A DNA stretch of 64,000 nucleotides from Brasenia schreberi (taxonomy: Eukaryota > Streptophyta > Magnoliopsida > Nymphaeales > Cabombaceae). This document shows positions 35,539 through 46,521 of the stretch, one piece after another; positions within the stretch are counted from its first letter, which is position 1; every line of letters begins with the position of its first letter. The notes under the pieces were generated by a model. That model had not been told where the DNA came from and did not search any database. It was given only the letters and a program-made list of their open reading frames with translations. Where the stretch lies: contig JAYKKT010000040.1 in the NCBI GenBank assembly GCA_036023115.1, positions 6,173,001-6,237,000 of the forward strand. The letters are read 5' to 3'. Position numbers and translations under genes: made by a program.

Positions 35539-35865
35539 TGTTGAAGAATATGCTTATCTAGTGTTCTTTGTGTTAATTTTATAATTTCTGATATTTTTTA
35601 GGTATTATTGTACTTGCCCGAAATACTAGGGGCATTTCGATAATTTTCTGTACTAGGAGTATTTTGGTCAATTTCTGTTTTACAACTCCTTATTTAAGGA
35701 CTGGTAGGTTGTATTAGAAAGTGAGGTTGTATTATAAAAAAGAGTGGAGAAGAGGGGGGGCTCCATTTAAGATTCACCCCTTCTTTTAATCTCTCATTTT
35801 TCCTCCTTAATATTAGTCTTATTTTGTGTGTTTAATTTCCTGCCATGCTACTCTGAATTACAACA
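35539..35865 (+). repeat. MSH1-carrying LTR element, 3' LTR
   Basis: It begins TGTTGAAGAATATGCTTATC directly after the purine tract TTGAGGGGGG and ends ATTACAACA. CAAGG follows at 35866-35870, the second target copy. Confidence 0.93.
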
Positions 35866-35929
35866 CAAGGTAGAAGGTAAATTGCTTGCTTGGGTCCTCA
35901 GCAATACTAACCAACATACATGAACTCCA

Positions 35930-36093
35930 GCTCTTCATAAATGTGATACAACAACAACAACTAAGCCTTTTCCCATACAAGACGGGGTCGGCTACATGTA
36001 TTTTTTGTTTCCACATATCCCTATCGTGTGCCATGTTAGCAGTTAACTCCCAATAAGCTAGATCATTCTTTATTGCTCTTCATAAATGTGATA
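35930..36093 (-). mobile_element. 126 bp RTE insert with exact 19 bp target duplications
   Basis: The core 35949-36074 is the reverse complement of the last 126 bp of the RTE, from its (TTG)n tail up to AATAAAGAATGATCTAGC. It is flanked by exact copies of GCTCTTCATAAATGTGATA at 35930-35948 and 36075-36093. This is a clean, severely 5'-truncated LINE insertion, inside duplicated copy A. Confidence 0.95.
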
Positions 36094-37912
36094 TGCAAAG
36101 ATTTTAGTCAGAATAAACGGAACAAATTCTGCATATATCAGCAAGCTGGAGAACTTTTGGCAGAGTTCATGGTTATTAAGCTCGGTTTCAAATTGGCATG
36201 TTGACTGCATTTTTCTTCAGTCAACAATATATCCTGCTGGTGCGTTCTCTTGCAACTCCAAAAATGGGTCATCATGGAAACTGTAAATCCACAGTATAAT
36301 GCATAAAGCCATACTGTAAGAAGTAACAATACTAACGATTACACTGACTCCTCTTTATTTGTGTAGATAGAGGTTAAGGAAGGGTGAGGGATTGAAGGTA
36401 CTTATAACAGCCACAAAAGGATAGAAAAAATATTTTTGATAGAATAATTGCATAGTGATCAATGAAAATAATCGAGGTACTGTCAACATACTTCCCATGG
36501 GTTCTCTGTAGATGCCAAGTGCAGCAATGCAGAGTCACTCGCGTAAGATATGCAACAGGTGTTGAAGACAAAAGCAAACCCAAACCGTACAATAAAGAAG
36601 CAGCATTTGATAGAAACTTCTTCTATTACATCTCCTCATTTGGATCATATTTTAATAGGATGAAGCTCTTGGTATCAATATGGTCCCTGTTTGCTACAGG
36701 TCCAAAAAGGTGAGGCGATTATAGAGAAATGCATTTAAAAGAATCAGGAACTCTGCACAATTTCCCATACTTTACAAAGTTGACCATTGATGTGACATGT
36801 TTTCTCACAGTGCATTTCATATTGAAGGGTTACAATAGTTAATTTATAACCTAGTGCCCTGCATTTTGATATGTGGCTAGAAATGTCCACTACTTCATTT
36901 ACTGACCGTTCAATTACAGTGACAATATAAATTGGAATATGACCTCAACTACTTAAGGAACTTAATTGTTGGGTTCAATTAACTAGTTAGGACTGGATTA
37001 TCTTTTGGTAATTAGTCTTGAATAGGTTTTAGGAAGACTGAAGAGAAGAAATTACCAACAGAAGTATTGGACATCACTTTTTTTTTTTTTATGGAGCAAG
37101 TTTAGAATGCATTATGTTGATGAAAAAATAAAATAAAACCTACAAAGACAATAGGCCAACTCCATGAGGAAGCCTTGGGAGTATTTTCACAAGCTACAGA
37201 AATCTGTTGCTTGAGGAACATGATCTGGGGTGCAGGAAACAGGTGGTTTCTCAAATTATAAACAAAGTAGGTAATGAGTGTGCTTCCTGATATTAAGGAA
37301 TATGGCAGGAAGCACACTAAAAGTGATTGTATATTAAAGAAAGAGACAGGGCATCTAAGCCTAATAACTCTATTGGAACATCAGGATTGAAACCACCAAC
37401 ACTTTAATCACTAAGGTAGAATGAAAAGAATCTAGGGTCACACATGGGTAAAAGGAACCAAACTGTAGACCCTATAGGAACCCAACTTGGACTCCAAATC
37501 AGTGATTCACTCCTCTAGGGCAACCTCTTGCTTATGTCCTAGAAGTTTTTCTAGAGAGGATTGCTTTGACTTCAAGCATCAAAATTTCTGGGTTGAGTAA
37601 TCAGAATTCCAAAACTAATTAACTGCATTAGTAAATTTTATTTTCTTTAGTAAAATGTATTTTAAGCATCTAAAAGTTTTTGCATATTAACCTTCCCTTG
37701 TACAGATTTAGCAATATAAGGATAAAGTTGAAACAAGAAAGGGACCCCAAAACCAAAAGTGACAAGTGAGAGGAAAGGTTAGGGGTATAACTACAAGATA
37801 CTTGTATAAGCATGGTCGATATCTCTGAAGGCATGGCTTGCCATTGCTTTCTTTTAAAGCAAGCACGTAATAGAAGCTAAAAGATAAGCCGCTTGGGGAG
37901 TCCTCCACAATA

Positions 37913-39178
37913 TTACTACAACAACAACTAAGCCTTTTTCCATACTAGATGGGGTTGGCTACATGGATTCTTTGTTCTCATAGAGCTAGATCATGTGCCA
38001 TGCTAACCGTTAACTCAACATAAGCTAAATCATGTTTTATTGTTTTCTTCCAATACTTTTGCGGTCTTCCTCTTTTCTCTTTTAACATTTTCACAATCTA
38101 GCTTCTTTGGTCGTCTTTTTATGTGTCCAAACCATCTTAAATGATTTTGTCATCTATTGGTGTCACTCCCAATTTGTTCCTAATAACTTCATTACGTATG
38201 TGGTCTTTTCATGTATAACTACTCATCTACTTCAACATCTTTATTTCTGCCATGGATATCTTTTATGCATGTTGATGATTAAGTATCCAACACTCAGAAC
38301 CAAACAATATAATCGGTCTAATTGTTGCTCCATAATATTTACCTTTTAACTTTAATGGTAATCAGTTGTCAGAATATCTGACACCAATGTTGTTTGTATC
38401 GTATCGTATCATGTATCGTTTTTCTCCATGAGACAAGTGTATCATATCATAATTTTTAAATATTTAAAAAAAACAAAAAAAAATAGTAAAAATCATGAAC
38501 TATTATATATTAGACTAGTTTCATAATTTGTGGGTCGGTGAAACTTGGTTGGGAAGGTATTGAGTTGTTCTTAGAGTTTCCAAACTCGGGCAGAGATAAA
38601 GCTGGACGTGATCATAATTAGTAAGTTGTTGAAGGAAATTACCTTTCTCGTTCATGATAACTTTGGAAATTGCTTATTCATATTCTGAGGAGGTCACTCT
38701 TTAAGGAAAGAAGTCTTTCTCGCCAAAAGGGGAAGATCATATCAATCCTTTTCCATTTCAACTAGGATTTTTATAAGAATGGATAGGATTTTTATAAGAA
38801 TAGGGTGTACCACCCGTTATGGGTGATACAGGATGATACATTTAATCTTATGATAGATACAGTGTAGTGTATTGTATCGTGATTTCTCACCATACGATTG
38901 GGGCAATATGCATAATGATGATGCACCTCTCCATTTTAACCAACTTGCATTAATTCTATATATAACATCTCCATCAATTTTTCCAAATGATCAAACTTGC
39001 GCATTCCATATATTATGTCTTTGTTCTACTAAGTCAAAAGCATTTACTTTCTAATGTTTCTCTCCATAGTTCCAATTTTCTATTAACATTTTCCTTAGAC
39101 TCATCCGCTAATAATACAATGTCATCCATGAACAAGATACACCGAGGGATGAATAACATACACCAAACAACATAGTGG
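37913..39178 (-). mobile_element. 5'-truncated RTE copy with an internal insert
   Basis: On the minus strand it runs from within the RT region (39178) to the (TTG)n tail (37913). It has 13 bp target copies GTCCTCCACAATA at 37900-37912 and 39179-39191. It matches the RTE 2761-4000 in pieces and is full of stops. Its body is split by about 537 bp of unrelated sequence (38382-38918). Confidence 0.85.
38382..38918 (+). repeat. Unknown insert with GTATCGTATC motifs in RTE copy
   Basis: The RTE match breaks at about 38381 and resumes at about 38919. The insert starts CACCAATGTTGTTTGTATCG, contains several TGTATCGTATCGTATC-like words near both ends, and is AT-rich in the middle. It may be a small DNA transposon, but no convincing terminal inverted repeats or target duplication were found. 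Confidence 0.5.
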
Positions 39179-40302
39179 GTCCTCCACAATACTATTCAAT
39201 AAATATCAGCGACATTTTCTCAATAAATTTGATACTCAAAGATTTTTAGCTGAATAGATGGAAGAAAATCCACATATGTCAGCAAGCATGAGAAACTTTG
39301 AATGCTTTCATGGTTATTAAGCTTGGTTGCAAATCTGTGTTCACTGCAATCTCAATAAGAATATAACACTGGTGTGTTCTCTTGCAACCCTAGAAGTGGG
39401 TTGCCATGGAAACCGTGAATCCTTGCTATAATACATGATGCCTTGTTGTAAGAAGTTAAGATCAAACATACTTCCTCTACAATTTTGTAAACATAGGTTA
39501 GGTAGGGGTTACAGGTTGAAGATACTTATAAGGATCACAAGAAGTCCCATAATATTGAACAATGTTTTCAATTAGGCTCGACTAACAATGCAAAATGACA
39601 ACAGAGGTATTGTCTACAAACTTCTCATGGATTCTTAGTAGATGCTGTGTAGCAAAGCACAGTCACCCACGCAACCTACAAACTCAAGAAAAAACTAAAC
39701 TCAAAACATACCATAAAAAAGCAACATTTGTCAGAACCTGTTTCTATCACATCTCTTCACCTGGATCGTATCTTAATAGGACAAAGATCTTGGCATTGAA
39801 AAGTATGGTCCTTGTTTACTACAGGTCCATGCAGTGAGGCTATTACAGAGAAAGCTATTAAAATGAGTTAGGAACTGAATTCACAAGGACAATTACATTC
39901 TACTTTTTTTAGTTGACCATGAAGCTGATCCATTGCTAAAATAAGTTGTGATTGAACCAGTCATGACTTCCAATTGAACACTGAGACCATCCATCCCTTG
40001 AGACGAGTGAGAGTACGCTTGACAGGGAAAAGAGAGAACACGCTCCTTTGAGGTCTCCAAGTCAGGTAACTCATGCAAAACAGTGCCCAATTCGTTTGCC
40101 ATGTACTGCAATATCATTGACCGAACCCCATGAACATACAAGACCACGGTGTACTTCATCATTAGTCTTGTATAAAGGTTGGCACATCATCCAAGATTAG
40201 TAATTATATATTATGTTTAGAGGCACTAACTACCGCCCCAACAACACCAGGCTACGACACTTTTTCAACCAAAAAAACTATGCCCCCAACAACTTTTTTG
40301 GG

Positions 40303-41054
40303 GTTGTAGGTGAGCCCTTTCTGATTGGACGGCTGGGAATGGTTTTGAAGCGAGATATGAGGAACATGCAGATCATTATGTCTGAAGATACAGATATGTT
40401 GGAAGATGGTAATGTTGAAACTACTTGAATACCAATAACTTTGATGATCGTTGATGAACTGTGTGACAAGCCAGCTGAAGATGCACACACTGAACACTAG
40501 CTGTTCTTCATTGATTCTTGCTAGATTTATCAGCTATGATATATGAAATTAGCACATGATCACCTGGTTTGCAGCTGCATACCAGAATGTAACATTAGAA
40601 CAATTTTGATTTATCTGTTGCTGATTCTGTTTAATGGTTTCTCCTTGTTCATATCGTTAAATATGTAGGAATCATTTATCTTCGACTTGGTGTTTCCTGA
40701 TGCATATCGTTAAATCTGTCTTTGTCCATGGTACGGTTTAAAACTATCAAACCAACTGCTTCCAGCAAGAATGCTGACTCCAGTAAATGTAGGAATTAGG
40801 GAGTATGCAATTTATATAATAAAAAAACTTGTATGTGCCAACTCCGCCCATGTAAGGGATCACCTTTACATGGCCGGTCCCAAGCCCGGATAAAGGAGGA
40901 GGGTTGCATTAGGCTTCCGACAGCTGGTGTAAAACTTTGTCGGACTTATTTATCATGGATTATAGGGCTCTGTGCAAACAAAGAATCCATGTAGCCGACC
41001 CCATAATCTAGTATGGGAAAAGGCTTAGCTGTTGTTGTTGTAGGTGAGCCCTTT
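40303..41054 (+). mobile_element. Chimeric RTE insertion with 0.5 kb of upstream foreign sequence
   Basis: An exact 18 bp repeat, GTTGTAGGTGAGCCCTTT, lies at 40303-40320 and 41037-41054. The 716 bp between ends in RTE sequence (about 40850-41036): 5' leader text CCGGATAAAGGAGGAGGGTT, then a jump across almost the whole element to AAACAAAGAATCCATGTAGC and the (TTG)n tail. The first about 530 bp is unrelated to RTE. The shared flanking repeat suggests that both parts arrived together as one reverse-transcribed molecule. The first part contains a short open frame ending ...EDTDMLEDGNVETT that I do not recognise. Confidence 0.7.
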
Positions 41055-41548
41055 GTAAATCATGTTCGAATATCATTATCAGATGACTGATGAATCTAAA
41101 GGTACATGTATCAGAATATCTTGAAGGCCTTCTTAGGATTCTATAAAAGCCTAGACATGTAAACCACAAATTGAGGCATCCAAGGCAATATATTTAAATG
41201 ATGAACAGCAGAGCACTTGAAGAGAAACTAAACGGAAGAAACCTCTCCCCTTGAGAAAGTGAAGAGGCCCCAAACAGAATACGCTAGTGATAAAAGATTC
41301 TCCACGTCAATCACTCAGGACTATCCAATACAAACAAAGCATTTTTTCTACATAATAGCATGATTCGACTGGGATGTTCACGAAAGAAATGAAAAAGAAA
41401 GAATTGGTCTCCACACCGGCAGCTACTCAGAAATTCCAAAGGAAAGAGCAAATTAGAGAATGAGGGAACAACATCAAATTGTTCAACACAAGGAAAATCT
41501 AGAAAGAGAAAAAGAATTATGTATTAAATTGAAAGGCAAGGGACTGAC

Positions 41549-41878
41549 CTTCCACGCGAGAGAATAGCCAAGCCGGTGACCAAGGAAGCTGCTGCCTACC
41601 CAACAAAGGAAGCAAAGGATTGCAGCCAGAGACCCAGCTTTCTTATCCATGATCAAGTAAAAGCCAGCATAAACCAGAAAGAACAGGAATCCAAAATTGA
41701 AGACAAGGATTCCACGAAAAGGGGTGTCGAGATTGAAGATTGGAGGAATGAAGTAGAAGAGGAGGAGTGCGGTGAAAAGGATGGGCCACACAAAGAGAAT
41801 ATGGATGAAAACATTGACGGGGTCGCTGTTATACGCCCCATAGAACGCAAAATGCTTCTCAAGATCAAACAAACCCAT
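41549..41878 (-). CDS. Mpo1/DUF962-like protein, exon 1
   Basis: Minus strand, ATG at 41876-41878, chosen because MGLFDLEKHFAFYGAY is the family's normal start; the frame also extends upstream with non-family sequence. It encodes residues 1-110: EKHFAFYGAYNSDPVNVFIH (IH kept; Asn replaces the usual His after Tyr), then four hydrophobic segments (LFVWPILFTALLLFYF, FRGILVFNFGFLFFL, VYAGFYLIMDKKAG, LAAILCFLCWVGSSFLGHRL). It ends GYSLAWK at AAG|GTCAGT, phase 0. The multi-pass hydrophobic pattern fits an ER membrane protein. Confidence 0.87.
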
Positions 41879-44020
41879 ACCGAGATCCTTGAAAGAAAGG
41901 AAGACAAATATTTCTATAAGAACCACCAAAGCGATTGATGCAAGAACTGAAAAGGGGGATCAGGCAATAACAAAAGGCGGATGAGAAAAGATAAAAAGAA
42001 CGAATGTGGGGGAAGGAAGAGGAAGGATTAATGAAGGTGGGGAGGAGCAAAACTTAAACCTCTTTTCCCTCTCTTTTTTTAAGATAAGGTGACATTCTCT
42101 CTTTCAGAAAACGAAACTTCAGAGTTTGTCTTTTATGAAATTACCAGTGTGGTTACAACCAATTACAAACTTTTCAGCTATCCCTGGTGCGTGCCTGCTG
42201 AACTGAGGGTGTTTTGCTGCTTCAGCAAGGCAGCAACCAAACACGGGGGAGGGGCACTCCGCCCGCTTGGATTGATGAAATGAAAAGCAGCTCCAGCCAA
42301 CTCGTGGGCCACCCAATTTGCTTTGCTAGTTATCTAAGCGCTAATCCATCTGCACTCATCGAGGATGCCTCCCATCTCACACAAATTCTGCTGTATCCTT
42401 TAAATTGGTACACCACCTCCTGACATTCCGTTTCTATGCATTCATCCCTTCGTCTCTCGACCAATACCGCGCCCCCGTGAGGGCTATTGCCTCTGCGAGG
42501 CAGAGAAAGTGGGGCGAGGGCCACCACCTCCTGACATTTAGTACACCGAGCTTTACAGTCCTTACGCCGAAAAACTGAAAAAGGGATGTTTCCCTTTCTT
42601 TAAGGTGCGGATAACTTATTTCATTCCTGACAACTAAATGGGGAGACAAGAGGAGAGAGAAACGGTTATGTTTTGGTGGGCACACCTTCTTTCTTTTTTA
42701 CTAATTAATTTTATTATATAGTTTTTTTATTTTATATATATATATAGCTTTTTAAATTACATATACATATATATAGTTTTTTCTATTATATATATAAATA
42801 TAAGAATGTATATGTTATATAAAAAAATTATTATATATATTAGTATGTATATATAATTTTTTATTATAATTAAGTTTGGATTTGAAGTAGATATGGATCG
42901 GATCTTATAGACCTCATCTAATATCCAACAGGCTTATCACCCTGCAGGCTAACCCGGTTGGGCCTGCATCAACCCATAGGGCCAGACGGGTCAAGCCATT
43001 TAGGCTTGTTTCTAATATGAGCTAAGATTTTTTGGTTCAACCTGCATTTTTCCAGGGTCGGACCCAATCTTATCCATTTTGGCATCTATAACTTTTACTA
43101 TACAAGCTATATTTTTCTCTTTCTTAATACTTGGATTCAAGTAAACATGTTTTTCACGTCCCTCATATAAAAAAATACATGTCTCACGCTTTTCATGGTA
43201 CGAAAGAGCATAAAAATAAAAAGAGATGTAAAGAAAGAAACTAGAATAATGACGAGCAAATTTTAATGATAATAACAAAAAGAGAAAAGGAGTGATGGGA
43301 TTTAGTGGTCGGTTCAAGTACACGAGAGAGAAGGAGAACACGAGGAAAGAACAACGACAAGCAAACTTCCGCATATGTCTATAACAAGAACAAGAGAGAA
43401 GACCAAGAAAAGAGAGAGTGATGAGTGTTGGGTAAACATCACATTATGAAAAAGAGGGGCATGCATTTAGTAAGGACGTTGTATATTTATTAATCCCTTT
43501 TCTTTTAAATCAGGTCATTCATGTTCAACCTTCCAGTTTAACGAAACCAACTCAAAGAACTAAACCGATTAAACCTATTTATAGATAATGGGTACGGACA
43601 ACGTCTAAAACTTTGAATTACTTAGAAAACAAGGTTCGGTCCTTGTGCCTAAAGTATATAGACTTAGACTAACATCAACTTCACACCTAAATCCAAATGG
43701 GCACTAAAACAACCCGAACCTGTACATGGCAGGCTCGTTTTAGACTTAACCTCCTATTCTTTTGGCACAGGAGCATGTATCAAACTCATGACCTGTTAGT
43801 TGACCCGATAGCGAGGTGACTTCTATTGCTCGCTGTGCAGACTTAACCCCTTGAAGCAATGTGTGGATTTTATATGGCTTATTAATAAATGATGTATGTT
43901 GAACGATGGATGACGAGAGTGACTTTAGAGATCTTGTATTGTCTAGACGAATACGGCGGCATTCAGCTTACGGCAAACCGTCGGCATTTCACAACGTTAA
44001 TCGACGCGACGGCTAATGAA
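41879..44020 (+). other. Intergenic region between Mpo1-like and PMD genes
   Basis: The first several hundred bases are the Mpo1-like promoter side. 42690-42860 is an AT-rich tract with repeated TATATA. 42880-43800 holds degenerate repeat text (AACCCGGTTGGGCCTGCATC and similar) and a possible inverted SINE-like piece near 43780-43850. No gene is supported. Confidence 0.45.
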
Positions 44021-46008
44021 ATGGCAAGTAATATGAAAAGGGGCCGAATGTCGTTGTCAAATTCACGCCAAAACCGACGAATATTTTCGGGAAAAGAAGA
44101 GAGCCAAAACGTAACCAACTGGTTTGGTTCATGCGAACCCGAATTCGGTATTCGACCGAAGGTCGCCATTCGTGCGTTTTCGGCGGTCCCTCCCTTAGTG
44201 TCTGGGTGGACCGATTGCCGCCGAAAGTCGTCTCCGGCAGGGAACGACCGGCGTCCTCCTTCTTCGGCAAGTGCTCTCTCTCTCTCTCTCTCTCTGGTGT
44301 AAATGATCGTCTTGAGCCCCATTTTTGCGTCCTCATATTTCGCTGATATATGGCATCTGACGTTTAATTTTCTTCCAAATACTTCGCCTGAATATGATGA
44401 ACTCCCTTTTATAATACCGATATAACATTTTCCTTGACTATGTTGGAGTCTTTCGGATTCTGTTTCTCCATTTGTTAATTCCCTATGCACTTTGAAGCTT
44501 TCCCATGACGATCCCGTCTATGGTATTAACTTTTGGCTACTAAGGCAATGGGGTAGACTCAATTATGGTTCTTGTTAAATGGGAAATTACATGGCTATTC
44601 GTTTCTGTGGTGGTTTCTACTCTGGACTTGGATGTATCGAAGGAATCAGGCATTTCCTTTCTTTTTGCTTCGTGAAGAACTGGCATGTTATTTGATTTCT
44701 AGGGAGTGATTCTGTCATGTTTGCTGTTATATCTTGAATCAAAGCTTTCGCAACTCTTTCTGCTTCTGAGAGTTCTTAGCAAGAAACTTGTGCAAATGGC
44801 GTTTGTATAGGATGCTTTAGGACATAAGAGTTTAAGTTTAGTAGCTACTGATTTTTTTTTTAAATGAAGAAATACATATAAGTGTACTGTATTCTCTTAC
44901 AGACACTTTAATTCATTCATTTACTTATGAGGAAAGTCTATGCTATTTGTACTGTTTGAAAAATTAGATGAGGAGAAACCACATCCATCTACTTGATGTC
45001 GCCTTTTTGTTGAGTTCTGCGGCTTGTAGAACTCAAAACTACATCAGTGTTCGCTTTTGAGTTTTTACCATTATGTAAATTGGTTCCAACTTCAATATTT
45101 CAAAGCTCACATAGAAGCAGGCATTTTCCTTTGGCGTATTACATGCTCCTCTTGGAGAATGGTGTCCCCAAATCTAGTCCATCTGGTCATTTAATCGGCC
45201 TGATGTTTCAAGTTACTGGACCCTTTTATTGCTGTTGGTGTCTTTGAAAATTCAATTTGGCGATCAACTCATACATGCTAGAGGTATGGCATTCGCTTTT
45301 GCAAAGTAACAACTAACAATAGAATCTCTAATTTTTGGTAACTTGCAAAACATGGATCTCTTCTCCTAAATGAATTTTACATTAGGAAATCAAAGAGAAA
45401 TTGAAACTTGTTTACAAATGTTATGGAAGTGATGAAAAGATTAAGTTGCAATTTCAGAAACTAATAATATCTTAAAACTAATAACATATTTTAAAAAAAT
45501 CCTACAACAGGCATGGGTAACATGGTGTGCCTAGCTTGACAACTATCCACATGTTTTAAAATACCCGGACTAGCCAGTTACTACAGATTATCAACACTAG
45601 GCAACTAATTATGATGCATATCCTTTAGATTGAGTAACTGGAATTCAAAATACAGCATTCGGCTATTAACTAACTAAATGCCAATACGAGACATTTCCTA
45701 AATATATGGAATTTGAGGACACAGTTATAGCAGGCAGATTTCTAATGGTTTGCATGCTTCAGAATACTGTTGAATCTTGTGTCTGTTTTACGTAAATGCA
45801 ATTAGGATGTTTAGGGGTTTTATTGTGTTTCTATTATTTTCATAGTGAAAATTTATGCAAAGTTTTTGTGAAAATATTTGAAATTGTTCAGGCTTTCTCT
45901 TTTATCTTAATCCAATGCAAATAAAAAATTCAAAGCTTTCTTGTGTTTGTATTGTTTTAGTAGAGATACTCACAAATTCTGATTGCCAAATTCTTTTCAG
46001 CTGTTCTA
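44021..46008 (+). promoter_or_regulatory. PMD gene 5' leader exon and leader intron (inferred)
   Basis: A GC-richer block at about 44130-44300, ending in a (CT)n run, looks like a first untranslated exon. The CDS begins eight bases after a clear acceptor, TTCTTTTCAG (ending 46000), so the coding exon is preceded by an intron. The donor is uncertain (possibly GGTGTAAATG near 44296). This is inferred from splice signals only. Confidence 0.4.
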
Positions 46009-46521
46009 ATGGAAACAAATAACTCTTCAATCAATGTTAGGGTGTTCTATCGATACCCTGAAGATCATGATTGGAAATGCCTACTTATAAGCCAAAATAG
46101 TACATACAGCCAATTTGTGGACAAAATGTCAGTGAAGCTAGGCCAAAGCAAGGAGACTATGACATTTCGGTATGGCTTTGCAAGTGATATTGATCATACC
46201 GCACGGTTGACAAAGATATCAAACGATGAAGAAATAGAATGCATGCTTTATGGTGGCAATGCTTATATGATAGTATCTTTATCAAATGCTACTGCCAACA
46301 TTGATATAACTACGTCTGTGCCAGAATATCATAGAACTTATACCGATGATAAACCAACAGTGAATGACCTTGTTCCTGTGCACGATTCAATACGTGAGGA
46401 GAATATGTTGATCGAATCCAACATATTCTCTCAAGCGGAGAACCATGCTTTGAAGCAAGAGAAGGCATTGGAGCAGGCTGTTAACGTTACTTTGCCTCGT
46501 CTACGACAAATTAATCGTGAG
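46009..46521 (+). CDS. PB1/MuDR-N-like + plant mobile domain protein, exon 1
   Basis: ATG at 46009 follows an acceptor. The exon encodes residues 1-171 and ends RQINRE at GAG|GTATAT, phase 0. Residues about 7-90 read INVRVFYRYPEDHDWKCLLI, STYSQFVDKMSVKLGQSKET, MTFRYGFASDI and RLTKISNDEEIECMLYGGNA. This is the pattern of the PB1-like N-terminal domain found in MuDR/MUG transposase-type proteins (ISND-EI). The rest is a linker with a short helix-forming stretch (ENHALKQEKALEQAV). The next exon encodes the mobile domain. Confidence 0.75.

Larger units (their letters stand above)
31791..35865 (+). mobile_element. Non-autonomous LTR retrotransposon with captured MSH1 fragment
   Basis: The 4,075 bp element has two similar LTRs (321 and 327 bp), TGGTATCAAAGCC primer site, purine tract TTGAGGGGGG (35529-35538) and an exact 5 bp target duplication CAAGG. 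The structure and TGTTGAAGAA terminus are Copia-like. No protease, integrase or RT is recognisable in the 3.4 kb interior, so it must have moved with proteins from another element. The interior holds a fragment of the MutS homologue MSH1, several tandem repeats and unrecognised sequence. It lies in intron 1 of the Mpo1-like gene, opposite in orientation. Confidence 0.88.
31310..36860 (+). repeat. Tandem-duplicated intron segment, copy A
   Basis: Blocks at 31310-31790 and 35866-36860 align in order with 37150-37912 and 39179-39950. Shared words include GAGGAACATGATC, AGGGGCATGG-like text, CATATATCAGCAAGC and TTCATGGTTATTAAGCT. Identity looks like 70-80%. The copy is interrupted by the LTR element 31791-35865 and by a 126 bp RTE insert. 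Confidence 0.75.
37150..39950 (+). repeat. Tandem-duplicated intron segment, copy B
   Basis: Blocks at 37150-37912 and 39179-39950 align with copy A. Copy B has its own insertions (about 37340-37565 of unaligned sequence and an RTE element 37913-39178) that copy A lacks, so it was separated before those events. Confidence 0.72.
30938..41548 (-). other. Mpo1-like intron 1, 10.6 kb, filled with repeats
   Basis: It contains two diverged copies of one ancestral segment (about 31310-36860 and 37150-39950), an LTR element with a captured MSH1 fragment inside the first copy, and three RTE-derived insertions. Intron sequence not covered by these shows no gene. The minus-strand frame at 39893-40162 (MKYTVVLYVHG...) is not recognised. 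Confidence 0.75.
30516..41878 (-). other. Mpo1/DUF962-like gene, whole span (4 exons, 193 aa)
   Basis: Exons 41549-41878, 30875-30937, 30716-30787 and 30516-30632 join in phase 0 to give 193 residues without a stop, close to the usual 190-205 aa. Yeast Mpo1, the best-known DUF962 member, is an iron-dependent ER membrane dioxygenase in the alpha-oxidation of 2-hydroxy fatty acids from phytosphingosine. That role is inferred here from family. The first intron is about 10.6 kb and consists mostly of inserted and duplicated DNA. Two departures from the family consensus (Tyr-Asn where Tyr-His is usual in exon 1, CWTC in exon 2) raise doubt about activity. Confidence 0.8.

Noticed and set aside
39893..40162. 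Minus-strand frame reading MKYTVVLYVHGVRSMILQYM
   Set aside because: It looks slightly protein-like, but no domain is recognised and it lies in a repeat-filled intron; not called as a gene.
41576..41938. Plus-strand 120-codon frame opposite Mpo1-like exon 1
   Set aside because: It is the antisense shadow of a well-supported exon; composition is lysine/glutamate-rich as expected from reversed hydrophobic codons.
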